This document shows, piece after piece, positions 48,815-58,610 of a stretch of DNA of 64,000 nt (positions are counted from its first letter, which is position 1; every line of letters begins with the position of its first letter). The notes under the pieces are model-generated. The model was not told where the DNA came from, did no database searches, and worked only from the letters and a program-made list of their open reading frames with translations. The position numbers were made by a program, and so were the translations under genes. This DNA is from Helianthus annuus (taxonomy: Eukaryota; Streptophyta; Magnoliopsida; Asterales; Asteraceae). The stretch spans positions 86,260,587 through 86,324,586 of the forward strand of contig NC_035448.2 in assembly GCF_002127325.2 (NCBI RefSeq), in the 5' to 3' direction.

Positions 48815-50229
48815 TGATCGAAGTGTCGCGCTCCGGTCAAAGATAATATTTATAAGCCCTAAATACCCTTAACAAATAGCTAGTGGTAGTGAGAGGTCGA
48901 ACCACGAAGAGTATGTGGTTTGCGAATGGACTTTGAATGAAATGTAGAAATTGTCACTTTTATGAAGCTTTCTAAGATATGTTTTTGTGTTTTTGTTTGA
49001 TTGGAAGATATGAATTATAACTACTAAAATGATTAATTAAATTAACTACTCAAGATTACTAGCTTCAAGAATTAGAAATGATTGTTTGGACAATAATGAG
49101 AAAACAAGGTTCACACCCGGTTCGGTAATTGTATTCCTAGGGTTTCTACACGTTTTAAGATTGATTCAATTGCAAAAACGACTAACGAGTTTAGTGTTAC
49201 ACGGCTTAGGTGCCAAGAGCTATCAACGTTATAAAGAACGGACCACAATGCACTTCGTTACCAAGAACATGTAAACTCTAACCTAGATAAGGCATAATTG
49301 CACAAAAACATTTCATAAAGTCAAATTTAATCTTCACTCGACGGTTTATGAATTCAATACAAATGCAAGACAATTATCATAAGTTTCAAATCAAGAAGCA
49401 ATTTGTCACAAAATCAATCCAAGAACAATGTTTTAACCCTAGACTTACAATTAACCTACACCGGGGTGAAACCTCCAAGAAATTAGCCGCTCATGGTGTA
49501 GATGGCACGATCAACGGATGCACGAGACTTGAATTGGATCATCTTGGAGCTTGAAGATGGATGATTGGATGATTAGGGTTTGGAATGGTTGGGGGTGATA
49601 GATGGATTGAAGGATGAATGATGATTCGCGTGATGGAATGAAGGTTGATTGGGATTTTATGGTTGGTGATGATTCAAGGTTGTAAAGATGATCATTGATT
49701 GATTGGGGATTCCCTGGTAAGTGATAATGGCTCCAAGATTAAGTTCAAATCTCCAATTAGAGTGTAACTCCCGAACTCATGGCCAATCACACTCTTTGAT
49801 TCGTTCCAAACCCCCCAAACAAGCAAAACCCCGTCGTCAACATTTAGAAGCCGTCGCCGACGGCCTGATGCCCCGTCGGCGACGGTGCCTGTATTCCTGC
49901 TTTCCTCCGACGGCTTATTTCCCTGTCTACGGTCAACTTTGGGCTACGGACACATGCGTAGACCGTCGGCGACGGCCCCTATGGGCGTCGGCGACGGTGC
50001 TTGGATGTTGGTTTTTCTGTTTCATCCCTTTCTTGAGTCCGGTTGACCCGTTTCGCATCCCGGTGGTTCCGTTTTCACTCCGGTGACCCGTAAAGCTCCC
50101 GAAAATCTCCTTAAACTCCAGTAGACCTGCAAAACACAAATCTAATCAAGAGTAGGCAATTCGAAACTAAAACTTGTGTAAAAACATCAAATTACACAAT
50201 TACAAGCACCGGTTTTCAACCACGTATCA
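48815..50229 (-). repeat. 3' LTR of element D
   Basis: This 1415-bp LTR has the same length as its mate at 61988. I count about a dozen mismatches by eye between the two. It contains four copies or near-copies of the palindrome CCGTCGGCGACGG (49851-49863, 49873-49885, 49963-49975, 49985-49997). Confidence 0.97.
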
Positions 50230-50242
50230 CATCCCCACACTT
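50230..50242 (-). other. Polypurine tract of element D
   Basis: AAGTGTGGGGATG on the minus strand abuts the 3' LTR. Confidence 0.85.
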
Positions 50243-52124
50243 GTCTTTTGCTTGCCCTCAAGCAAATCTATTTTTCACTTTCACGTGGGTCGAACAACGA
50301 ATGCACATCCCATTCCCGAGACAGAAGTTAAGGTCTATTGTCATACAAAAGTTCAAACTCTTTACACATTTCACATATTTACCGGTGAAGTGAATAATCA
50401 CTTATAATGATGGTTATCCAAGATTAACCCGCCCGTAAAACTAATAAATCATGCATATCCCTCACAATGTGCTCTCCACTCGGCTTAAAATTTGCTAATA
50501 TGTTTAATGTATTAGCATTTCAACAATTAGTCGCTCAAAACCGATTAGAACACATACCCGCATAAGCTTGCAACTCAATCGTTCTCCACTATCGAACACA
50601 AATACTAAGCACAAGTCAAAAGGTCTTTAAAGGGTTGTAACGGGGCTAGGCGAAGGGTAGGGAATAGGACATTTTAAAGTGGCTATGGTGATGAAAAATT
50701 CGATTTTTATTACAAAAGACTATCCTAAACAAAAGTAAACTATCAACATCAACTATGGGCAATAATCTTTCACCCTTTTATTCGACAACTACTAACGCTT
50801 CTTTTTGTGTTTTTCTTCAACAATTTTCAATTCTTTTTCACACAATTTTTTTTTCACAATGCAACATTCAATAATAACTATATAAATACGACTCCTATAA
50901 TCGAATTTTCATCACACGGGTTTAAAAAGAAAAGGTTTGAGGTTTATGGGCTATAGGGTGGTCAAACGAAGGGTTTAGGCTCAAAATGGGCGACTAAGGA
51001 ATTTGTTCGGGTAAGGATAGAAAAATGGTTTTAAGAGAAAAAGGTTTACCTAATGCCTTAATCATTCTCATGCTTGTATTTGGTCTATAGTCTCAAACGT
51101 ATCAAAAGTTGCAAGTTCTACAATACGCGACTAATGGTCCACTCAAACAAAGAAACATGTAAATGTAAATCTATGATATATAAGTGGCTCAAACCTCACG
51201 TATAAGGGTATGATATGTGATATGCATAAATTGCTAGTTCCTTAGGCGAATTATTCCCAAATAACCACCCAATAAATACCCGCTATGCTTATTAATTTGA
51301 ACTTGACCATGACAAAAGACCACATGGGTTGTGACATCCCTCGTTGACTTGGTTACTTGTGCTTTTAAGATCGCTTTGAAAACAAGACATTTTTGAAAAA
51401 TTTTTGAAATTTTCCCCCATCCCCACACTTGAGGTAAACATTGTCCTCAATGTGTAGTGTTTAAATGAACGGGTCAAAATCGAAAAACTTTTACTACTCC
51501 GCCATCCCCACACTTGAGGTAAACATTGTCCTCAATGTGTAAGAACTAGAGTTTTAGAATTGCACAAGGGATGTGACACGACTAACCTTCCCAACTTTTG
51601 ACCCCGAAAATTAAAATACAATTTACAATCCACTTATTTGCTAACTAAAAAAAAATCAAAGGTAAAAAGAAACGTATGCACCTGATTTTCTCGCTAGTGG
51701 CTCATGTGCTCTTCATCTCTTCAAGAAAGCGGTTGTCTCGTGAATATAATGTACCTACAAATTTTAACCCTTGTGTAGAAGCATGCTTCTCACAACCATC
51801 AAAATTTGTTAGTTACCTAGTTCTACCACTTTTATGAAATTATTACCAAGCCATGCATTATTTTACTTTGATTTTATTGTGGAAAATATTTTACAACAAC
51901 AACAAACCTAACTCACTTTCGTAGGAATCACGATGGCATTTAGCATATGCACGCAAGCCCTTTAAACCTCCCGATAGCTCGGGAGGACGAGTCGGTCTCG
52001 TGAGGGTTATATAGAGAACACACCCACAAAGTTCATTTAACTAGGCAATAATTTAAATAATCAAAACGAGAAAAACGAAAATAAACAATATTATACAACA
52101 ACAACAATAAAACGTACCTCGCCT
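50243..52124 (-). other. 3' noncoding region of element D, with two extra polypurine-like repeats
   Basis: No coding frame is visible. A 40-base block occurs twice (51417-51456 and 51502-51541). In sense it contains TTGAGGACAATG and then AAGTGTGGGGATGG, almost the same as the true polypurine tract. Other parts (near 50622, 50968-51010) match the decayed Athila-like remnant at 6185-8349. Confidence 0.8.
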
Positions 52125-54041
52125 CTACCGCTGATATCTCTCATTAGGGTTCACTGGCGGGTTCGGCTGGTACGGATAACCAGTAAGGGCCTCGAACATA
52201 TCCCTATAGTTATCCAGCGGGCTTGACTCTTGTTGAGGTGGCGGTTGGTATGGCATGGGAACGAAACTCGAGCCGACTGCTTCGGGCCAGTGAGGGATTG
52301 GATCGGCTGGCCCTCGCGGATGAGGAAGGTTGGGGTAATCAGTCCACCCCGAATGTTCAGCATATGGAAGCCCGGCTTGATAATCTCGTTGATGGCGTTC
52401 TTGGTCATGGAGTACCTTGAAATTATTAATTGCCATCTGGTTGGAGAAAGCCAACGCCCCCCATCGGCTTTGGTCCAACTCTGCCTGTGCATTCCGGCGC
52501 CTAGCATCCTCTTCCTCCCACGCTTGTCTGCGGGCCCTTTCCTCTTCTTGCAGCTGTATCATGCGTTCCATTTGAGATTGTTGTAACGCATGTTGCAGTT
52601 GCTGTTCCTCCAACTGTTTTTCCACCCTCTCGCGGAAAGATGATTGCAAACCCCATTGTTGTTGTGAGTACGCCCCTTGCGCCTCTTCCCATTCTTTCCG
52701 ACTAGCATGGTACTCTCTTGCTTCACCAATACCCGCCGACACATTGTCGTAGATCGCTTGATCTGCACGGTTCCACAACCGATACGACGGTATTTGTCTT
52801 TGATTCACAAAATCTGCCACATTGGCAGAGATTTCCCTATGCTTTTTCCAGTACCTACGCCTCGGTCCCCGTGGACCGGAAGGATCAATGTCCTCCTCAA
52901 CATCGGGCATCTCCTCATCGCCCCCTTCTTCCTCACCTTCTTCATCAACCTCCTTGTCGTTGAACCGATAGCTATCCCCTTGCTCATCTTCAACCGTGTG
53001 CAAATGCCCAAAAGATTTCACGGTTATGTTCCAATGTCGCCTCATAGAGGCAAAGTTGAATTGATCAATGGGTTTGGATACCCATAGTGAGTCTTGAGGT
53101 AATGCATTTTGTTGGAGAATCATGGCGCTGATCAATCTTGGGTAAGGAATCATTTTGCGTTTAAACGATTCCCGTGTATCCCATGTGTTAATCATAACAA
53201 TTTGACGCCACGAGAGCTTGGGCGTCCCATATAACAATGCATGCACCACCCGACAGTCGGGTGCCTTCACCGTTCCACGGTCTCCAAACCGTACCATAAT
53301 GTTCTCCAACGAGATACCTTGCAATATCTTTCCCATCAGAGACATATCTGCCCTTGCGTTACCTGAACCCCCAGAACCGGGTAATGTATCCTCCAAGAGA
53401 GTCACTGGGTCAGCATCATTCCTCTTGTTATCCAAAAACTGATCATACCCATAGTAATCGTATGCGTCGACCCCAAGCGAGTCAAACCTCGCTATAGCAT
53501 TCATATGCTCGAAGGACATCACCATTTGATTTTTCCCAATGTTCCCAATCAACTTCCACCTATGGGCTGGTCTATCGGAATGTTCAAAACGAAGAGTGGA
53601 TAGCCACTCACAAACTGCCGCCAAGTATACCCGATTGGTGATGTCATCACACCAATCAATCACTCGCTCCCAACCGAGTTTCTCGAACCTCTACACTATC
53701 CCAATCTTCCTAAACTCTTCGACATCCACCGTACGTTCACAAACCGCCCTGTCGGGTACGGGTTTTGAAATGCCCGTAACCATTTTCATCTTCCACATCT
53801 TGGCTTCCAACCTCTTATTATTGTATCTAGAAAGAGCCTTTGTTTTCTCTTCCTTCCATTTCGAAGCCGACCCACTGTTCTTTGCCTCTTCCCAAGCCCA
53901 ATCTTGTCTTTCAAGTTGACCATCGCCTTCTTCTACATTACTAAGTTGTTCCCATCGTCTTTGATAAACCCCAGAGCCTGAACCGGCTCCCGAAGATGAA
54001 CCTTGACCGGAGGTCTTTGCCTTCTTGCTTCCACGCAACAT
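52125..54041 (-). pseudogene. Third ORF of element D (Athila ORF, 'env-like' position), one amber codon
   Basis: A single frame runs from MLRGSKKAKTSGQGSSS (ATG at 54041) to NPNERYQR at 52125, broken only by TAG at 53691-53693. The N-terminal part is basic and Ser/Gly-rich. The central part (FEKLGWERVIDWCDD ..., EWLSTLRFEHSD, NAIARFDSLGVDAYDYYGYD) resembles the ATHILA ORF-1 family (PF03078) from memory. Then follow an acidic stretch (EVDEEGEEEGGDEEMPDVEE) and a long Gln/Glu/Arg-rich coiled coil of about 100 residues (KEWEEAQGAYSQQQW to RRNAQAELDQSRW). The C-terminus is proline-rich. I see no signal peptide or membrane segment, so an envelope role is unlikely; the function is unknown. The sequence after TAG (RFEKLGWERV) continues the same domain, so the stop is probably a recent mutation, though readthrough cannot be excluded. 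Confidence 0.8.
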
Positions 54042-55439
54042 GACTACAATCACAAGACAAAAATAACAACAATTAGTACATTCCAACCTTCAACAATCTC
54101 AAACTTTGAACATGATATGTAATGTTGAACTTTAATCCAATTTTAGATGTAAAATCGCTTTTTTTAAACTTCTAAAGTCGCTCATTTTATCATCTATATT
54201 GACTAACACGTTTATTCCTAAGATTTTTCCATAAAAAATCTTGGTTCAACAATGTTCAACATCACTACTATGTTCAATCATGCCAAAATCTTAGTGTAAT
54301 CACATCACTAAAACTAAGCATGCTCAAACCCCACCCAAATCAAGCAAACACCCTTGAATTCATGCTCAAACATCCTACATTATGATAAACAACCTACTCT
54401 TAAACAATAAGTTTAAAATTTCGGAAGGAATCACAACACATATGAAAATCGTGCACAAATTGAGTGAAAGTTCATACCTTTAGTGAAGATTGACAAGAAT
54501 AACCAAAGAAAAGTGTAAAACAAGAACTTGGATTAACACTCTTCAAAACCCTAAAACACACGTCCAGAAATCTTGCAATCGAGCAAGAATTGATGAAATT
54601 GGTTATGGGGGTTTTGTTCCTCTCGAACAAACACTCAAGATAGACTCAAGAATCAAGTGATTTGGTTGTGATTTGAGAAAGTTATGGAGAAGAGAAGAAT
54701 TAGGGTTTTAGAGAGAAGTTGGGGAAGAAGATGAAGATGCAAGGAGAGAGAACACGTATGGATCTGCTAAATGAAGTTAGGTGGGTATGTGATATGGTTT
54801 CTAAGACTTTTGTATGGTAAAATTCGTGTTTGGGACGATTTTTAAGAGTGTTAAAAGAGTTGAGGTTCGAATCTTGGGTTAAATGAAAATCAGCGTCGGC
54901 TGATGATAGGGGCACCGTCGGCGACGGACAACCCTACCGTCGGCGACGGTTGCTGGTTTTCATAAAGGATGCGATGGCTTATGTTCCTGTCTACGGAGGA
55001 ATTTGGGCGACGGTGTTTTATGAGGACCGTAGGCGACGAAGACATTAGCCGTCGGCAACGGCGCTTAGATCTTTCATTTTTTATTTTTTCAATTTTTAAT
55101 ATTTTTTTATAAGAAAATAGAATTTTAATTAACTTTTATTAAGGGGCTATACACATATAAAAATCTAAAAAGAAATTAAAAATCTTTTTGTGAATTTTTA
55201 TGAGTTAAAATTTTTCAAACCGGAAATCGTTAATGGCCCTACCACCCCCAAAAATTCGTGTATTGTCCTCAATACACATAAACAAGTCTAAAAACATACC
55301 TTGTATCTTCATGACCCGTTCGTAGTGTCTAGACTTCACACAATCAAGAAGGATTAGTAGGAATTGAAACGATAATCCGGGAAAGACGCAAACAATTAAA
55401 CAAGTATACATAACTTTATAAAAAGTGTTACCGGTCCTT
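54042..55439 (-). other. Spacer between Pol and third ORF of element D, with LTR-like block and leader-like sequence
   Basis: The block 54915-55061 repeats, in diverged form, the palindrome cluster of the LTR. It has CCGTCGGCGACGG at 54915-54927 and 54937-54949, and degenerate copies at 55027-55039 and 55049-55061, with similar sequence between them (compare 'ggcttatgttcctgtctacgg' with the LTR near 49910-49932). Downstream in sense, 54790-54690 is CT-rich and contains CTAAAACCCTAATTCTTC, typical of plant 5' leaders. This suggests a separate promoter or leader for the third ORF; that is inference. Confidence 0.6.
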
Positions 55440-58400
55440 TTACTTCACCTCATATGTTGGCACGCTTACCAAGAAACATACCAACTCCACGTTTGCGTCC
55501 TTTTTCTCTTCGTTACCATCAAGGAATGGTTTAAGGCGGTGACCGTTAACCGTTTGCTTCGACCCGTCCTTCGGGTCCTTGATTGTAACATCTCCAAGCC
55601 TTCCGACCCGTGTAATCACATACGGGCCCATCCACTTACTCTTGAGCTTTCCGGGGAAGTATTTAAGCCTTGAATTGTAGAGCCAAACCTTTTGACCCAC
55701 TTCAAACTCCTTTGGCTTCAACTTTGCGTCATGCGCCCTCTTCATGTCATCCTTGTATTTTGAGGCACACTCATACGCTTCTTCCCTAAGCTCCTCCAAC
55801 TCGCAGAGCTTTAATTTCCGCTCTTTACCTGCATCATCGTATTTCATGTTAACTTCTTTAATAGCCCACCAAGCACGATGCACAAGCTCAACCGGCAAGT
55901 GACAATTCCTCCCATAAACTAAACGATAAGGAGTGGTCCCAATAGGTGTTTTATGAGCCGTTCTATAAGCCCATAAAGCGTCATTCAACTTCGTTGACCA
56001 ATCCTTTCGGTCGGGTCGAACGGTCTTTTGCAAAATTTCTTTTATTTGCCTATTGGAAACCTCAACTTGACCGCTTGTTTGTGGGTGGTAGGGAGTAGCA
56101 ATTCGATGGTCAACACCATACCGTTTCAAGAGTTTGCCAAAATTAAAGTTCTTGATATGAGATCCCCCATCACTAATGATCACCCGGGGAACCCCAAATC
56201 TAGAAATTATATTCGTTTGAACAAAATTGCAAACAACGGTATGGTCATTCGTTTTGGTGGCAATCGCTTCGACCCATTTGGATACATAATCGACCGCCAC
56301 CAAAATGTATAAATTGCCATGCGAATTAGGGAATGGGCCCATGAAATCGGTCCCCCACACATCAAAAATATCTACAATGAGGATCGGTTGCATGGGCATT
56401 TCATCCCTCTTTGATATACTCCCTAATTTTTGACACTCTATGCAATTCTTAGCGAAATTAAAAGCATCTTTGAAAATAGTCGGCCAGTAAAGGCCACTAT
56501 TGAGCACATTGTGCCCGGTTTTGTGACCACTGAAATGGCCCCCACAAGCAAATGAATGCAAGTGCATCAAGACGCTAGGAATCTCCTCGTCGGGTATGCA
56601 TCTTCGAACGACTTGATCCGGACAAAACTTGAATAAGTCCGGTTCTTCCAACGTGTAATACTTGATTTGAGATAGGAAGTGCAACCTCTTCCTTCTATCC
56701 CAATGAGCCGGAAAGTCACCTGTAACCAAATAGTTGACAATATTAGCATACCATGGTAATATTCCAACTTTTAAAATTTGCTCATCGGGAAAATTCTCGT
56801 TGATTTCTTCACGGGAAGAATCCTCCACACTCAACCGAGACAAATGGTCCGCGACCACATTTTCACTCCCTTTCTTGTCTCGGATCTCCAAGTCAAACTC
56901 TTGTAACAAAAGAACCCAGCGGATTAGCCTCGGCTTCGCATCCTTCTTGTCCATGAGGTACCTAACTGCAGAATGGTCAGAATAAACAATGACCTTAGTA
57001 CCCCATATATAAGCACGAAACTTATCCAACGCATATACCACCGCAAGTAGCTCTTTCTCGGTAGTTGTGTAATTCAATTGCGCATCCGAGAGAGTCTTAC
57101 TTGCGTAGTAAATGGCAACCGGTTTCTTATCTACCCTTTGACCCAACACGGCCCCCACCGCATAATCACTTGCATCACACATAATTTCGAATGGTAACGA
57201 CCAATTCGGTGATTGCAAGATTGGGGCCTCAACCAACTTCTGTTTAAGCACATTAAAGGCATTTTGACAATCTTGGTTAAATTCAAACGGTTGATCCTTC
57301 AGCAATAATTTACAAAGAGGTTTGGTTATATCACTAAATCCTTTTATAAATCTCCTATAAAACCCCGCGTGACCCAAAAACGATCTAATACCGTTAACAT
57401 TCATGGGATAAGGTAAGGTAGAAATAACTTGCACCTTTGCACGATCAACCTCTATCCCACGACTCGACACTACATGCCCCAACACAATACCTTCTTGAAC
57501 CATGAAATGGCTCTTCTCCCAACTCAAAACAAGATTTTTCTCAACACATCTTTTCAAAACTTTTTCGAGTTGGTCAAGGCATGTATCAAATGATGACCCG
57601 AATATTGAGAAATCATCCATGAAGATTTCCAAAGACTCCCCCACCATATCTGAAAAGATACTCATCATACACCTTTGAAAGGTGGCGGGGGCATTACAAA
57701 GTCCAAACAGCATTCGCCTAAATGCGAAAGTACCATATGGACAAGTAAAAGTAGTCTTTGCTTGGTCTTCCGGATGTATAGCAATTTGATTGTATCCGGA
57801 ATAGCCATCCAGAAAACAATAAAATTTTTGTCCGGCCAATTTCTCAACTATTTGGTCAATGAAAGGCAAAGGGAAATGATCCTTGGAAGTTGCAGCATTT
57901 AACTTCCTATAGTCAATACAAATACGCCACCCGGTTACCGGTCGAGTGGCGACCTCTTCACCTGCGTCATTTGTGACGACTTGAATACCCGCCTTTTTTG
58001 GAACTGTTTGTGTCGGGCTCACCCATTGGCTATCCGAGATAGGGTATATAATACCCGCATCTAGCCACTTCAATACTTCCTTCTTCACCACTTCTCGCAT
58101 ATTCGGATTTAGTCTTCTTTGTGTGTCGCGAGAAGGATTCATACCATCTTCCGTGATGATCTTGTGCATCACCACCGAGGGACTAATTCCCTTCAAATCC
58201 GCAATGGTCCATCTGATAGCGGCTCTATGGATGACCAATATCTTCATCAACTTTTCTTCTTGCTCCCCGGTTAAATTGGATGCAATAATTACCGGGAGCG
58301 TGCTACCTTCACCCACATAAGCATATTTAAGATGCTTGGGTAGCACCTTCAACTCTAACACCGGAGGCTCTTCCAATGACGGTTTCAACTTCGTGTCAAT

Positions 58401-58604
58401 ACTTTCCGGAAGGCTTTCCACTTGATGTGTCCAAATAGGCCTTCCTTCCTTTGCCGCCATAACCTCCAATTCCTTCATTTCTGCATCCATGCTCCGATTT
58501 GTTTCTCCTTGCAACCTGTCAAACATGAAACACTCCTCTATTGTGTTTTCCTCTTCGACACTGGTGTCACATAGAGGTATACACTCGTCAACGATGTCCG
58601 CCAT
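55440..58604 (-). CDS. pol: Element D Pol: RT, RNase H, integrase
   Basis: An uninterrupted 1054-residue frame. [13 protein letters not shown] near 194, [10 protein letters not shown] near 227, first catalytic Asp266 ([10 protein letters not shown]) and FMDD at 328-331. RNase [11 protein letters not shown] (Asp477), [13 protein letters not shown] and [10 protein letters not shown] (Asp543). Integrase: HHCC finger around 682-726 (ending CIECQK), catalytic Asp753 (WGTDFMGPF), Asp812 (IISDGGSH) and Glu848, 35 residues after the second Asp. It ends in the [16 protein letters not shown] block without a chromodomain, as usual for Athila. It copies element RNA into DNA and inserts it. It lies in the same frame as Gag-protease and begins two codons after that frame's TAA; the ATG at 58604 is the first after the stop and may not be the natural start, since these elements normally make one polyprotein. 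Confidence 0.93.
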   Translation of the reverse strand: MADIVDECIPLCDTSVEEENTIEECFMFDRLQGETNRSMDAEMKELEVMAAKEGRPIWTHQVESLPESIDTKLKPSLEEPPVLELKVLPKHLKYAYVGEGSTLPVIIASNLTGEQEEKLMKILVIHRAAIRWTIADLKGISPSVVMHKIITEDGMNPSRDTQRRLNPNMREVVKKEVLKWLDAGIIYPISDSQWVSPTQTVPKKAGIQVVTNDAGEEVATRPVTGWRICIDYRKLNAATSKDHFPLPFIDQIVEKLAGQKFYCFLDGYSGYNQIAIHPEDQAKTTFTCPYGTFAFRRMLFGLCNAPATFQRCMMSIFSDMVGESLEIFMDDFSIFGSSFDTCLDQLEKVLKRCVEKNLVLSWEKSHFMVQEGIVLGHVVSSRGIEVDRAKVQVISTLPYPMNVNGIRSFLGHAGFYRRFIKGFSDITKPLCKLLLKDQPFEFNQDCQNAFNVLKQKLVEAPILQSPNWSLPFEIMCDASDYAVGAVLGQRVDKKPVAIYYASKTLSDAQLNYTTTEKELLAVVYALDKFRAYIWGTKVIVYSDHSAVRYLMDKKDAKPRLIRWVLLLQEFDLEIRDKKGSENVVADHLSRLSVEDSSREEINENFPDEQILKVGILPWYANIVNYLVTGDFPAHWDRRKRLHFLSQIKYYTLEEPDLFKFCPDQVVRRCIPDEEIPSVLMHLHSFACGGHFSGHKTGHNVLNSGLYWPTIFKDAFNFAKNCIECQKLGSISKRDEMPMQPILIVDIFDVWGTDFMGPFPNSHGNLYILVAVDYVSKWVEAIATKTNDHTVVCNFVQTNIISRFGVPRVIISDGGSHIKNFNFGKLLKRYGVDHRIATPYHPQTSGQVEVSNRQIKEILQKTVRPDRKDWSTKLNDALWAYRTAHKTPIGTTPYRLVYGRNCHLPVELVHRAWWAIKEVNMKYDDAGKERKLKLCELEELREEAYECASKYKDDMKRAHDAKLKPKEFEVGQKVWLYNSRLKYFPGKLKSKWMGPYVITRVGRLGDVTIKDPKDGSKQTVNGHRLKPFLDGNEEKKDANVELVCFLVSVPTYEVK

Positions 58605-58610
58605 ATAACA

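Noticed and set aside
49721..50086. 121-codon frame present in both LTRs of element D (also 62894-63259)
   Set aside because: It is antisense to the element, passes through the GC-rich palindrome cluster (which favours Arg-rich open frames), and has no motif. Its duplication simply follows the LTR.
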